Origin: Aeromonas veronii
Lineage (GTDB): Bacteria; Pseudomonadota; Gammaproteobacteria; Enterobacterales; Aeromonadaceae
Direction: 5' to 3'
NCBI GenBank assembly: GCA_041319085.1
Contig: CP101033.1
Span: 3,436,501-3,500,500, forward strand
Length of the DNA stretch: 64,000 nt
The notes under the pieces were generated by a model. It was not told the origin of the DNA, made no database searches, and worked only from the letters and a program-made list of their open reading frames with translations. Positions within the stretch are counted from its first letter, which is position 1; each line of letters starts with the position of its first letter. The position numbers and the translations under genes were made by a program. Positions 35,485 to 43,590 of this stretch are shown here, in pieces.

Positions 35485-35974
35485 ATGAACAAGGGACCAC
35501 GGGGGATCGAGCCGCACCAGCCACCGCCGAAACCCGGCGAAAATGTGGAGCCCACCCAGCCGCAGCTGCGCGTTGGTTTCTCCCTCAAACGCCATATGAA
35601 ACTGGAAGAGATCACCTATCTGGAGACCTGCCGCCGCATCGACCGGCGCACTCAGCACTTGCTGACGGTATTGATGATCGACGTCGACGAGTTCAAGGCC
35701 TACAACGACCACGTCGGCCACACCAAGAGGGATCTCTGCCTGCACAGGTGGCCATGTGCTGCGGGATGCGGAGCGGTGCAGTACCAATCCGGTGACCCGA
35801 TTAAAACTGCCTCACCCCGCCTAGGGGGTTGCTGATTTCATTGCGATTAGCATAGGATTTAGCTATCTGGTTCCCTCCCGGGACGGAGCATGGCAGACCC
35901 TGACCGAACAGGCTGACCAGGCGCTCTACCACGCCAAGTCACAAGGGAGGGCCCGCACTCTGGCCTATCGGTGA
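35485..35974 (+). pseudogene. Decayed GGDEF (diguanylate cyclase) gene
   Basis: Pieces of one GGDEF domain are spread over three frames: RRIDRRTQHLLTVLMIDVDE / FKAYNDHVGH (opening at 35485), then HVLRDAERCSTNPVTRLKLP in another frame ending at a stop, and finally AISIGFSYLVPSRDGAWQTL with ALYHAKSQGRARTLAYR ending at 35974. The GG(D/E)EF active-site segment between the second and third pieces is deleted, and there are at least two frameshifts. The relic's stop is 4 bp before the HDOD gene start, so the two were once an operon. Confidence 0.85.
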
Positions 35975-35978
35975 TCCC

Positions 35979-37085
35979 ATGCTGTTGCGTCGCTATCCCA
36001 TCTTTAATCGTCGTCTGGCGCTGGTGGCCTACGGCATCGACTATCAACTCAGCTCACCGGCCGAATGGCCCTCACTGGCGCAACATTGCCGCCTGCTGGC
36101 GCAGGGGCGTCAATATCTGGTGCCGTTCACCCACGAGCAGCTCGATGAACAGCGCCCGCTGCTGTTTGATCAAGATGTGATCCCGCTGGTTGAAGCGTCG
36201 AGCGAACGGCTGCCCAGCTCGTTTCCGGTGCTGGAACAGTGGCGTGACAGTCGGCGCAGACTGGCGGTGCACGGTGCCAACCGGGATCCACGCTGGTTCG
36301 GCGCCAGCCGACTGCTGGTGTTCTGGATGGGTGAAGAGGGGATCTGCCAGCCCACCGAGCACAAGCGGATGGCGCTGGATATCGAAACCTGGGCGGATTT
36401 TCTCCCGCTGCGAGAGGCGGGTGTCGACTTCTTTGCCGGCGGTTTTCTCGCCCGCCCGGAGCTGGTCAATCAGCGGACCAACCAGCCCGACATGGCGCTG
36501 GTACAGCAGATCCTCCAGCTTATCTGCCACGAGGAGTTCTCCTTCGCCCAGGTAGCCCGCCTGCTGGAGCAGGATGCCTCGCTGCCCGGCCTGCTGCTCA
36601 CCTACGTCAACGCCCCCGGCTTCGATCATGCCAGCCCCATCACCTCGGTGCCCCGCGCTCTCTCCTATCTGGGGGAGCAGGAGATCCGCAAGTTTGTGCT
36701 AATCAACGGTCTGGCCCGGGTGAGCCAGCATATGCCGGAGGCCTGCACCCGCATGGCCATCGCCCGCGCACGCTTCTGCGAGCTGATGGCCCTCACCGCG
36801 CTGGGCAAAGCGGAGGCAAGCTGGGCCTTTCTGGTTGGGCTGGTCCTCGATGGCTCCATGCTCTCTGCCCCCCTGATGGCCCACCTGCCCAAGAGCGTGC
36901 AGCGCGCTATCGAACTGCACGAAGGGCCGCTGTTTCACCTGTTCCAGCTGGTCAACACCTACGAACAGGGCAACTGGGCCCTGCTGGAGCAGCTTGCCCC
37001 CACTATCAGCTCGACCCGAGCAGACTCACCCCCGTCTATTTTCAGGCGCAAATGTGGGGGCAAGCGTTTCTCACCAGCTAGGTGA
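35979..37085 (+). CDS. HDOD-domain signalling protein (YuxH-like), probably frameshifted at 3' end
   Basis: A 368-residue protein with an N-terminal degenerate EAL-like region (YPIFNRRLALVAYGIDY in place of the usual YELLYR, so no phosphodiesterase motif) and a C-terminal HDOD domain (about 175-340, SLPGLLLTYVNAPGFDHASP...). Its last 30 codons do not look like the family, whereas the next frame reads LDPSRLTPVYFQAQMWGQAF and stops at 37081, as a normal YuxH-type C-terminus. A C5 run at 36997-37001 is the likely frameshift point. Confidence 0.8.
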   Translation: MLLRRYPIFNRRLALVAYGIDYQLSSPAEWPSLAQHCRLLAQGRQYLVPFTHEQLDEQRPLLFDQDVIPLVEASSERLPSSFPVLEQWRDSRRRLAVHGANRDPRWFGASRLLVFWMGEEGICQPTEHKRMALDIETWADFLPLREAGVDFFAGGFLARPELVNQRTNQPDMALVQQILQLICHEEFSFAQVARLLEQDASLPGLLLTYVNAPGFDHASPITSVPRALSYLGEQEIRKFVLINGLARVSQHMPEACTRMAIARARFCELMALTALGKAEASWAFLVGLVLDGSMLSAPLMAHLPKSVQRAIELHEGPLFHLFQLVNTYEQGNWALLEQLAPTISSTRADSPPSIFRRKCGGKRFSPAR

Positions 37086-37146
37086 TGGCGAGCCGGGGAG
37101 CCACTGGCTAGAATGGGCTCCCTTTTTTCAGAGACTGACCCGCACC

Positions 37147-37737
37147 ATGACCCTTTCCGGATTCCAAGGCCTGGTCTTTGACCTTGATGGCACCCTGGTC
37201 GACTCCATGCCGCTGCACCTCGCGGCCTGGGAGCACACCGCCCACGAGTTTGGCTTTCGCTTCGATGCCGACTGGTTCTATGAACTGGGTGGCATGCCGA
37301 GCCGCAAGATTGCCCTGCTGGTCGCACAGGAGCAGCAGATCCCCCTCGACCCGCTCGAGGTGACCCGCTGCAAGACCGCCCACTATGTGGCTAACCTGCA
37401 CAAGGCGACCGTATTTCCCGCCATGCAGGCGCTGGTCGATCGCTATCACGGCGTCATCCCGATGGGGATCGGCACTGGCTCGCCCCGCGTCAACGCCGAG
37501 GCAGTGCTGCGCAATACCGGGCTGGATCGCTACTTCTCCGTGGTGGTCACCGCCGATGATGTGGAGCTGCACAAGCCCAATCCGGATACCTTCCTGCTGG
37601 TCGCCAGCAAGCTGGGGGTCGAGCCGTCAGGCTGTCTGGTGTTTGAAGATACCGGTATCGGGGTACAGGCCGGAAAAGCGGCAGGTATGCAGACCTGTAT
37701 GGTCAAAGAGGGGAAACCGGTCGGCATAGCGGAGTAA
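37147..37737 (+). CDS. yqaB: YqaB-like HAD phosphatase (beta-phosphoglucomutase family)
   Basis: A 196-residue HAD hydrolase of subfamily IA. Motif I is VFDLDGTLVDS with nucleophile Asp12 and Asp14; motif II GIGTGSPR; the Lys is in VELHKPNPDTF; motif IV VFEDTGIGVQA. E. coli YqaB is a fructose-1-phosphatase with broad activity. ATG at 37147; the cap domain is helical (about 20-85). Confidence 0.88.
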   Translation: MTLSGFQGLVFDLDGTLVDSMPLHLAAWEHTAHEFGFRFDADWFYELGGMPSRKIALLVAQEQQIPLDPLEVTRCKTAHYVANLHKATVFPAMQALVDRYHGVIPMGIGTGSPRVNAEAVLRNTGLDRYFSVVVTADDVELHKPNPDTFLLVASKLGVEPSGCLVFEDTGIGVQAGKAAGMQTCMVKEGKPVGIAE

Positions 37738-37742
37738 TGCAG

Positions 37743-37770
37743 AAAAAATATCGCCCTGCAAGGGGCGATA
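37743..37770 (-). terminator. Terminator facing the hfq-like gene
   Basis: An 8-bp stem (37749-37756 with 37763-37770); on the minus strand it is followed by TTTTTTC. About 100 bp past the Hfq-like stop. Confidence 0.75.
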
Positions 37771-37868
37771 ACCGGAACCGGCTCTCATACGGGACATGAA
37801 TGACAATGAAAGCAAGTTCCGTCAGCCGCTGACGCAGGGCGCGTCAACGGAGATTACGGGGCAGACGA

Positions 37869-38228
37869 TTACTCGTTGTTGCCGCCGCCCTGATTGTCGT
37901 CATAACGACCCGGCGCACCGTGGGGGCGTGGCGCCATGGAGACACGCGGCTTGCGAGCGCGCTGGATGTTCACCTGCGGACGGCCGGTGTGCATGGCGAT
38001 GGTGGAGATTTTGGCCTTGTAGACCAGTTGCTGGTTACCATGGGCATCAGTCAGCAGCACGCTGTACTGGTCGAACCCGCTGATGGTGCCTTCCAGCTTG
38101 ATGCCGCTCACCAGAAAAATAGCGACCTGACTGCGGTTCTTGCGCAACCAGTTGAGGGCAGAATCTTGCCCGTTCCCGAGGGAGAAGGCTTGCTCGATGG
38201 TGGAGTAGCTTGGGGATTCAGTTGTCAT
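37869..38228 (-). CDS. Hfq-like RNA-binding Sm protein (second Hfq)
   Basis: A 119-residue protein with an Hfq Sm core at residues 20-80. Sm1 reads VAIFLVSGIKLEGTISGFDQ and Sm2 reads LVYKAKIST, colinear with E. coli Hfq. Retained: the N-terminal Gln-Asp of the proximal pore (GQD), rim Arg residues (RKNR), the GIKL distal-face loop (with Phe for Tyr25) and FDQ. Changed: the proximal YKHAIST is YKAKIST, losing His57, and a two-residue insertion lies before the last strand. The C-terminus is Arg/Gly/Asn-rich (82-119). It is not in the miaA-hflX context, so it is a paralogue. Weak Shine-Dalgarno. Confidence 0.88.
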   Translation of the reverse strand: MTTESPSYSTIEQAFSLGNGQDSALNWLRKNRSQVAIFLVSGIKLEGTISGFDQYSVLLTDAHGNQQLVYKAKISTIAMHTGRPQVNIQRARKPRVSMAPRPHGAPGRYDDNQGGGNNE

Positions 38229-38404
38229 AAATTATTGTCCCGCGGAAAAAAAGTGGCGTTTGATTGTGCTAAATGGGCACTGGCTTGTCAAAGTCATTCT
38301 CACCCCCGCCAGCAATAGCGGCCTCCGGGGGCTGGTCGCTGACCAGCACAACTGCGATAATCGCCAGCTCTGGCTCTACCACGGGCCTTATCTGGGGTTT
38401 TATC

Positions 38405-39676
38405 TTGCATCCGGCTTCACACCAACACCACACCACCTATGTCCATGATGCCACTGCCTGCGAAGAGTGTGATCTGCTGATCCCGGCCACACCACTCGAG
38501 GTAGGGCAGGCCAGCTGCTGTCCCCGTTGCGGACACACCTTGAGTCGCCACCTGCCACAGCAGGAGTTGCGCCCGATCGCCTATGGTTTCGCGGCGCTCA
38601 TTATGTTCGTGCTCGCCAATGCCTTCACCTTTATGTCCTTCTCGGCCAAAGGGGTGGGTCAGGAGATGACCTTTCTGCAGAGCATCACCACCCTGGTGGA
38701 TGAGGGCTATCTGTTTCTCGGCGCGGTGCTGAGCCTGACCCTGATCGGTCTGCCGCTGGTCTACATGGGCTCCATCATGCTGGTGCTGTGGCGAGTCGAT
38801 AAAGATCTGCACAGCAATGCCCTGCGCTCCCTAGGGCGCCTGCTCTGCCGGATCAAGCCCTGGCTGATGGTGGATGTCTTTCTGGTGGGGGTACTCATCT
38901 CGCTGGTCAAACTGATGGGGATGGCCGACATCAAGATGGGGTTGTCGTTCTGGGCTTTCGTCGGTTACACGGTGCTGCTCATCAAGATGATCTCCTCGCT
39001 GGATCAGATGTGGCTGTGGCAGCGGCTGTTCGGCCCCACCGCACCGCGCGAGATCGATCCGGATGCGGGCGCACTGGAATCCGGTCTGGTGGGCTGCCAC
39101 ATCTGTGGCGCCCTGAGCGAGGTGGGCAGCCACAGCTGCTCCCGCTGCGGCGGTCACCTGCATGCCCGCAAACCGGGCGGCCTGAACCGCACCTGGGCGC
39201 TGCTGTTTACTTCCGCCATTCTCTATGTGCCCGCCAACCTCTATCCCATCATGGATACGGTGTTTCTCGGCGATGACAGCCCCTCCACCATCCTCGGCGG
39301 CGTGGTGCTGCTCTGGGCCATGGGCTCCTACCCCATAGCTGCGGTGATCTTTTTCGCCAGCGTGGTGGTGCCGCTGGTGAAAATACTGGCGCTATTCTGG
39401 CTTTGCTATATGGTGCAGCGCGGCAATGTCACCTCCCCCCTCGGCAAGCTCAAACTCTATCGCATGACTGAATTTGTCGGACGCTGGTCGATGATCGACG
39501 TCTTCGTGGTGGCCATTCTGGCGGGCCTGATCCGGCTCGATAATCTGATGACCATCTACCCTGGCCCTGCGGCCGTCGCATTTGCAGGTGTGGTGCTGAT
39601 CACCATGGTCGCCGCCATGAGTTTCGACTCCCGCCTGATCTGGGATTTACAACAAGGAGAACGCGAACGTGAGTGA
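38405..39676 (+). CDS. pqiA: Intermembrane transport protein PqiA
   Basis: Inner-membrane partner of the MCE protein PqiB in lipid transport between membranes. The TTG at 38405, with GGGG 7 bp upstream, is preferred over the ATG at 38273 because it gives 423 residues (E. coli 417) and the expected His-rich N-terminus leading into CEECDLLIP. Two CxxC-type zinc ribbons (CEECD / CPRCG and CHICG / CSRCG) each precede four transmembrane helices. Overlaps pqiB by 8 bp. Confidence 0.92.
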   Translation: MHPASHQHHTTYVHDATACEECDLLIPATPLEVGQASCCPRCGHTLSRHLPQQELRPIAYGFAALIMFVLANAFTFMSFSAKGVGQEMTFLQSITTLVDEGYLFLGAVLSLTLIGLPLVYMGSIMLVLWRVDKDLHSNALRSLGRLLCRIKPWLMVDVFLVGVLISLVKLMGMADIKMGLSFWAFVGYTVLLIKMISSLDQMWLWQRLFGPTAPREIDPDAGALESGLVGCHICGALSEVGSHSCSRCGGHLHARKPGGLNRTWALLFTSAILYVPANLYPIMDTVFLGDDSPSTILGGVVLLWAMGSYPIAAVIFFASVVVPLVKILALFWLCYMVQRGNVTSPLGKLKLYRMTEFVGRWSMIDVFVVAILAGLIRLDNLMTIYPGPAAVAFAGVVLITMVAAMSFDSRLIWDLQQGERERE

Positions 39677-41318
39677 GCGTAAAAAAAGGTGGAAACCGGG
39701 CTCTGACTTTCTGAGCTCTGCCGCCGCAATCTGGATGGTGCCCCTGCTGGCGCTGTGCATCGGCATCTGGATGCTGTTCCAGCACTGGTACTCCCAAGGC
39801 CCGAGCTTCACCCTGACGGTCGCCACTGCCGAAGGCATCGTCGCCGGCAAGACGGTGATCCGCTCCCGCGAGGTGGACGTCGGCCGCATCGAGGCCGTTG
39901 AGCTGAGTGATGACTATAGCCATGCCGTGCTGAAAGGACGGCTGACCAATGCCGCCTCCGGCATGCTGCGCGGTGACAGCCAGTTCTGGGTGGTCAAACC
40001 CCGGGTCGGCCGGGAAGGGGTATCGGGCCTGAACACTCTGCTCTCCGGCGCCTATATCGAGCTCGCCCCCGGCAAGAAAGGGAAAGCAAGGGACCAGTAT
40101 GCCATGCTCGACAAACCGCCGCTCGCCTCGCTGGATGCCAAGGGGCTGCGCCTCACCCTCCACAGTCGCGACACCCGCGCGCTGGGGGAAGGCTCCCCCA
40201 TCAACTATCATGGCTTCACCATCGGTCAGGTAGAAGAGGCGAAGTTCCTGCCGGAAAAGAGCGAGATGCAGTATCAAATCTTCATCAACGCCCCCTACGA
40301 CATTCTGGTGAGCAGCAACTCCCGCTTCTGGATGACGCCAGGCTTCGAGGTCTCCATGAGCAGCGAAGGGATGAAAATGAAGATGGACTCCCTGGAGAGC
40401 CTGCTCGATGGCGGCATCACCATGGGGCTACCACCCGGCTGGGCGCCTGGCGACCCGGTCAAACAGATGGAAGGATTCACCCTGTTCCAGGATGAGGCGA
40501 GCGTGCTGGCCGGTAGTCTGGATCAGTTCATCGACTACGTTTTCCTGTTCGAAGATAACGTGGGTGGCCTGCACCCGGGCGCCGCCGTCGAATACCGCGG
40601 GATCCGGGTCGGAACTGTCATCTCTGCCCCCTATCTCATCGACGAGAAAGGGGGACAGATGTTCCAGAACCGCCAGATCCCGGTGTTGGCCCGCATCGAA
40701 GTGCAGCGCCTCTCCCACCGCTACGCCAATGCAGAGAAAGAGCAGTGGCGTACCCTGTTTGGCAAACAGTTCAAGGAGGGGCTGCGCGCCAGCCTCAAGA
40801 CCTCGAGCCTGCTGACCGGTGGCAAGATCATCGATCTCAACTTCTACCCCACGGCTCCCCGCTTTGATCAGGTCAAGCTGGCTGGTTATCAGGTCTTCCC
40901 CACCGTACAGGGCGGGCTGGATCAGATCGAGCGCAAGGTGAACCTCATCCTCGACAAGTTTGTCGACATGGACATGGCGACCACCCTGACCAAGGTCAAT
41001 GGGTCACTCACTACCCTGGATGGCACCTTGAAGAACATCAGTGCAGTCAGCGCCAACCTGAACAAGCTCACCGCCAAGGATGCCACCCAGCAGCTGCCGA
41101 CCTCTCTCAACGAGAGCCTCAAGCAGTTGCAGGAGACCTTGCAGACCTATGATGCCCAGTCGCAGACCAATCAGGACCTGCGTCAGTCGGTGCAGACCCT
41201 CAATCAGTTGATGCGCGAACTGCAACCGCTGGTGCACTCCCTCAACGAGCAGCCCAGCTCGCTGATCTTCGATCGCGCGCATCCATCGGACCCTGAGCCC
41301 AAGCGAGGCAAACAATGA
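39669..41318 (+). CDS. pqiB: Intermembrane transport protein PqiB (three MCE domains)
   Basis: Periplasm-spanning MCE hexamer that forms a lipid tunnel. Its 549 residues have one N-terminal transmembrane helix (about 17-36), three MCE domains (about 40-150, 160-270 and 285-400), and a C-terminal coiled coil (about 420-530) that builds the needle. Start is GTG at 39669, preceded by AGGAGAAC; its last codons overlap the pqiC start (ATGA). Length equals E. coli PqiB. Confidence 0.95.
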   Translation: MSERKKRWKPGSDFLSSAAAIWMVPLLALCIGIWMLFQHWYSQGPSFTLTVATAEGIVAGKTVIRSREVDVGRIEAVELSDDYSHAVLKGRLTNAASGMLRGDSQFWVVKPRVGREGVSGLNTLLSGAYIELAPGKKGKARDQYAMLDKPPLASLDAKGLRLTLHSRDTRALGEGSPINYHGFTIGQVEEAKFLPEKSEMQYQIFINAPYDILVSSNSRFWMTPGFEVSMSSEGMKMKMDSLESLLDGGITMGLPPGWAPGDPVKQMEGFTLFQDEASVLAGSLDQFIDYVFLFEDNVGGLHPGAAVEYRGIRVGTVISAPYLIDEKGGQMFQNRQIPVLARIEVQRLSHRYANAEKEQWRTLFGKQFKEGLRASLKTSSLLTGGKIIDLNFYPTAPRFDQVKLAGYQVFPTVQGGLDQIERKVNLILDKFVDMDMATTLTKVNGSLTTLDGTLKNISAVSANLNKLTAKDATQQLPTSLNESLKQLQETLQTYDAQSQTNQDLRQSVQTLNQLMRELQPLVHSLNEQPSSLIFDRAHPSDPEPKRGKQ

Positions 41319-41881
41319 AAAAAGAGATCCTGACGCTGGCCTTGCTGGGCCTACTGGCGGGTTGCAGCAGCCAGCCAAGCCTGCACTACTACTCGCTCGA
41401 TGCCGACAACCAGCAACCCGTGACGGCCCTGGCCCAACCGCAGCACCAGCTGGTGCTGAGCCCGGTGGCGCTGGCCAGCCAGCTCGACCGGATCAGTCTG
41501 GTCTATCAACTGGAAGGGCAAGAGCTGCACTTCACCGAGTATCATCGCTGGGCCGGTGCGCTGGACGACCAGCTCAACCAGCTCACCCTCAATGGCCTAT
41601 CCACCCGCCTGCCGGGCTGGGTGGTACGACAAGATGGCGCCCGCAAGGGGCCGGTGCTGACCATTCTGGTGGAGCGCTTTCAGGGCCGCCATGACGGCAG
41701 CGCCGTGCTGAGCGGTCGCTGGCGTCTGCTGGCGGAAGATGGCACCGTGTTGCGCGATGCCCCCTTCCGTCAGGAGCGGGTCCTGCCGGCCGATGGCTAC
41801 AACGCGCTGGTGAACGAACTGGGTCAGGGCTGGCAACAGCTGCTCGACCAGATCGCCGCCGAGGTGCGCAAGCAGGGCTGA
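41315..41881 (+). CDS. pqiC: Lipoprotein PqiC
   Basis: Outer-membrane lipoprotein of the Pqi system (ABC-type transport auxiliary lipoprotein family). Its 188 residues have lipobox LLAGC (Cys17), and the family signature ...LHYYSLDA near the N-terminus. It completes the pqiABC operon and is followed by a perfect bidirectional terminator. Confidence 0.93.
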   Translation: MKKEILTLALLGLLAGCSSQPSLHYYSLDADNQQPVTALAQPQHQLVLSPVALASQLDRISLVYQLEGQELHFTEYHRWAGALDDQLNQLTLNGLSTRLPGWVVRQDGARKGPVLTILVERFQGRHDGSAVLSGRWRLLAEDGTVLRDAPFRQERVLPADGYNALVNELGQGWQQLLDQIAAEVRKQG

Positions 41882-41910
41882 TCTCGCTATTGTCCGTGCA
41901 TCAGATAGAA

Positions 41911-41939
41911 AAAAACGACGCCAGCTGGCGTCGTTTTTT
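41911..41939. terminator. Bidirectional terminator pqiC / rRNA methyltransferase
   Basis: A perfect inverted repeat (41916-41924 with 41925-41933) flanked by A5 and T6. Confidence 0.9.
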
Positions 41940-41963
41940 ATATGGGCGAAAGTCAGGCGCGGC

Positions 41964-43316
41964 TTATGCCTTGGCGGGCAGGCTCAAGCGGGCTACCGCT
42001 TCCACATGCATGGAGTGCGGGAACATATCGACCGGTTGCACTTCGTCCAGCACGAAGCCCTGCTTGACCAGCCAGGCAAGGTCGCGGGCCAGGGTCTGCG
42101 GGTTGCAGGAGACATAGACCAGACGACGCGGCGCCATGGCGACCAGGGTCTGCAGCACCGCCTTGTCACAACCCTTGCGCGGCGGATCCATCACCACCAC
42201 ATCGGCGGTCACGCCCTGCGCGTGCAGTTCGGGCATCAGCTGCTCGGCCTTGCCGACGTGGAATTCGGTGTGCTCGATGCCGTTGAGGGCGGCGTTGCGA
42301 CGGGCATCGCTGATGGCGCTCTCCACCGACTCGATCCCGACGACCTTGGCGGCCTTGCCTGCCAGGAACAGGGAGATGGTGCCGATACCGCAATAGATGT
42401 CGAACACCGTTTCGTTGTCGGTCAGCTCGGCATACTCGAGGGCGCTGGAGTAGAGCACATCGGTCTGGGTCGGGTTGTTCTGGAAGAAGGAGAGCGGCGA
42501 GATCTCGAACTCGAGCTCGTGGATCTTGTCGCGGATCACCCCTTCGCCCAGCAGCACCCGGTTGGTGGCCCCCAGGATACGGTTGGTGCGTTCCTCGTTG
42601 ATGTTCTGCACCAGGGTGGTAACCGGCAGATCGCTTAAGCTCGCCAGCAGCTCGGCTTCAAACGGCAGCTCCTCGCCCAGGGTCACCAGCACCACCATCA
42701 GCTCACCGCTCTTGAAGCCCTTGCGGGTCATCAGGTTGCGCACGCAGCCGCTGTGGTTTACTTCGTCATAGGCGGCGATGTCGTGCTCGCGCATCCAGTT
42801 GCGCACCCGGGCGTTCAGCTCGATGTGCAACGGATCCTGCACCGCGCAGTCATCGGCGGTGATGAGATCGTGGGAGTGCTTGCGATAAAAACCGATCTCG
42901 GCACCGGCATCGCAGCCACGCACCGCATATTGCGCCTTGTTGCGATAGGCGAACGGGCTCTCCATGCCAAGGATATCCTTGACCGGAGTATCACCCAGCC
43001 CGACCTGCTCCAGGGCACTCTGCACCAGTGCCTGCTTGAGCTTGAGCTGGGCCGGATAGGCCAGCGGGCGCACCTGACAGCCACCGCACTCGGTGTTGGG
43101 GCAGAAATCGGCAACCCGATCTGCAGAAGGTTGGAGCAGCTCGGTGACCTTGCCGTGCAGATAGTTCGGCTTGACCTCGGTCAGCTCCACCAGCGCCTGC
43201 TCACCGGGCAGCAGACCTTCGACAAACAGGGGGCGATCGAACAGGCGTCCTTTGCCATCTCCTTTGTCGGTCAGTTCCAGGATCTCGATCTGGTGTTGAT
43301 GTCCCACTAACGGCAT
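41964..43316 (-). CDS. rlmD: 23S rRNA uracil-5 methyltransferase (RlmD/RumA type)
   Basis: Methylates a uracil in 23S rRNA (U1939 for RlmD) using SAM. The ATG at 43316 gives 450 residues and follows GGAGC; the open frame extends 49 codons upstream without similarity. Order: TRAM domain (about 1-60), iron-sulfur cysteines (FCPNTECGGC), and a Rossmann methyltransferase with FDIYCGIGTISLFLAG, DPPRKGC and the catalytic Cys in YVSCNPQTLARDL. Which uracil is methylated is inferred only from the family. Confidence 0.88.
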   Translation of the reverse strand: MPLVGHQHQIEILELTDKGDGKGRLFDRPLFVEGLLPGEQALVELTEVKPNYLHGKVTELLQPSADRVADFCPNTECGGCQVRPLAYPAQLKLKQALVQSALEQVGLGDTPVKDILGMESPFAYRNKAQYAVRGCDAGAEIGFYRKHSHDLITADDCAVQDPLHIELNARVRNWMREHDIAAYDEVNHSGCVRNLMTRKGFKSGELMVVLVTLGEELPFEAELLASLSDLPVTTLVQNINEERTNRILGATNRVLLGEGVIRDKIHELEFEISPLSFFQNNPTQTDVLYSSALEYAELTDNETVFDIYCGIGTISLFLAGKAAKVVGIESVESAISDARRNAALNGIEHTEFHVGKAEQLMPELHAQGVTADVVVMDPPRKGCDKAVLQTLVAMAPRRLVYVSCNPQTLARDLAWLVKQGFVLDEVQPVDMFPHSMHVEAVARLSLPAKA

Positions 43317-43590
43317 GAGCGGCTCCAAAAGTACTAAAAAATGGGGGTGATGGACCCGGCAAAGCCATGCCCATCGAGAAAAGGTGGCAGAGTTTAGCGG
43401 AGATCCGGCCAAATTGCAGGCATAAAAAGCCTGCTGGTTGCAATGGTCATTGCCTCTGGCCATCTGCCGGGCGTGGCCACCTTTCGGGCGGCGGCAAATT
43501 TAGCCCTTGGGCCGCAACGTCCAGCCTGTTAAAATTCCGCCCTTGAAATTATCCTGGGCCCCGCGCCCGTTCTAGCTAAGGTCTACCGCG

